The translations under genes and the position numbers were made by a program. A stretch of 7,163 nucleotides of DNA from positions 1 to 7,163 of the forward strand of contig CALIVE010000081.1 in the NCBI GenBank assembly GCA_938048445.1, in the 5' to 3' direction. This stretch comes from Minisyncoccota bacterium (GTDB lineage: Bacteria; Patescibacteriota; Minisyncoccia; UBA6257; HR35). Positions 6,592 to 7,163 of this stretch are shown in pieces. Positions within the stretch are counted from its first letter, which is position 1. Each line of letters opens with the position of its first letter. Below the pieces are notes generated by a model. That model had not been told where the DNA came from. It saw nothing but the letters and a program-made list of their open reading frames with translations, and searched no databases.

Positions 6592-7163
6592 TGATTGAAA
6601 AATTTATTAATTAATTTGACAAAATAAGGGTAATTTTGCCTTTTGATGCTTATAAAGCACAATGTTTTATCAGCAATTCTTTTAAAGATTACTGAAAAAT
6701 GAGAGGATTCTTTGAATTTTAAAGGAATTTCTCTACCAATATACAAAACTAAATCTTGATCAATATTTTTAATAAGATTTTTTATATTTATTTTCAGTAC
6801 TTTTAAGAAATTGGCGAAGTAATAAATCATCTCTCTACGTTCAAACTCAACATTTTCTAAAATAAAATCCAAACCTCCTTCTTCTAAATGCCCATCACTT
6901 TCTTTCAAAATGTAATAAACTCTATTGATTCTTGACAACAAATGTATTATTTCAAATAAATCTTTCTTTTCAAAACCAGCATAAATTTCTCCACTAATTC
7001 TTATTTTCTCTAAATTTCGCAAGTAAAATTCACGCCAACCAAAATCAGTTGGCACCCTGCCAGTAAAATCACTCATATTTTCAAGATAGCCCTTTTTAAC
7101 AAGCTTATTCAAATACCACCTTATTGTTGACTCACCCAAATTCTTGAAATACTTTTTTTTCAA
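6588..7163 (-). CDS. hrcA: Heat-inducible transcription repressor HrcA, short form, 5' end missing
   Basis: HrcA represses heat-shock operons by binding the CIRCE inverted repeat and depends on GroEL for folding. The visible 191 residues start inside the winged-helix domain: ESTIRWYLNKLVKKGYL (10-25 or so) corresponds to the recognition-helix region ATIRNxMxxLExxGLL, and GRVPTDFGWREFY (35-47) to the GRxPTxxGYRxYV wing. GLDFILENVEF (97-107) matches the GLxNLLxxPEF motif, and the end, YIGREIP to SVIFKRI and FISIKRQNYPYFVKLI, matches the last strand and helix. Only about 50 residues separate the wing from the GL motif, where usual HrcA (about 340 residues) has well over 100, so much of the GAF-like and inserted dimerisation region is missing. 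The frame is open to the window edge (first visible codon TTG), so the true start lies beyond it. It is first of the visible operon genes. Confidence 0.9.
   Translation of the reverse strand: MKKKYFKNLGESTIRWYLNKLVKKGYLENMSDFTGRVPTDFGWREFYLRNLEKIRISGEIYAGFEKKDLFEIIHLLSRINRVYYILKESDGHLEEGGLDFILENVEFERREMIYYFANFLKVLKINIKNLIKNIDQDLVLYIGREIPLKFKESSHFSVIFKRIADKTLCFISIKRQNYPYFVKLINKFFNQ

Noticed and set aside
6588..6620. CIRCE operator inside the window
   Set aside because: I looked for TTAGCACTC / GAGTGCTAA halves near the chaperone genes and saw none. The operator, if present, would be upstream of hrcA beyond 7163.
1..7163. Defence, CRISPR, toxin-antitoxin or mobile-element system
   Set aside because: No direct repeat arrays, transposase or nuclease motifs, or terminal inverted repeats were seen; nearly all the sequence is accounted for by the listed genes.

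Overview
The window is AT-rich (roughly 30% G+C by eye) and almost entirely coding. It reads as ordinary bacterial chromosome with a chaperone operon, not as a mobile or defence island. Genes are tightly packed: two convergent pairs overlap at their 3' ends, neighbouring operon genes overlap by 4 and 8 nt, and no gap between genes exceeds about 25 nt. The compact layout, lysine/isoleucine/phenylalanine-rich proteins, a strongly shortened HrcA and a DnaK keeping the insertion also seen in E. coli DnaK suggest a small-genome bacterium, possibly of the Patescibacteria (CPR) type. That assignment is inference. TGA acts as a stop at the end of hrcA, so the recoded UGA (glycine) of Gracilibacteria/Absconditabacteria is unlikely.

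Layout. Positions 1-249 (+) hold the end of a CheY-like receiver domain. Positions 246-965 (-) encode a protein of the BpsA family (branched-chain polyamine synthase), and 974-1738 (-) a peptidoglycan amidase of the Amidase_3 type. The amidase diverges from rpiB (1762-2295, +) across a 23-nt gap holding a palindromic TATAAT-type element. The rest of the minus strand, read from 7163 down to 2269, is hrcA (5' end off the window) - grpE - dnaK - an unrecognised multi-pass membrane protein - dnaJ.

How the genes work together. HrcA is the heat-shock repressor. GrpE, DnaK and DnaJ form the Hsp70 cycle of nucleotide exchange, ATP-driven substrate binding and J-domain stimulation with client delivery. 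The membrane protein between dnaK and dnaJ is the real unknown of this operon. A small hairpin overlapping the dnaK stop codon, followed directly by a TATAAT hexamer, suggests that expression may be adjusted between dnaK and the two genes after it. The operon promoter, and any CIRCE operator, must lie beyond position 7163.

The points most worth a second look are the dnaK-dnaJ membrane protein, an RpiB with an apparent C-terminal membrane anchor and altered active-site positions, the miniature HrcA, the BpsA-family enzyme without its N-terminal domain, and the absence of Shine-Dalgarno sequences before all seven visible starts. I found no CRISPR array, tRNA, rRNA, insertion sequence or attachment site.
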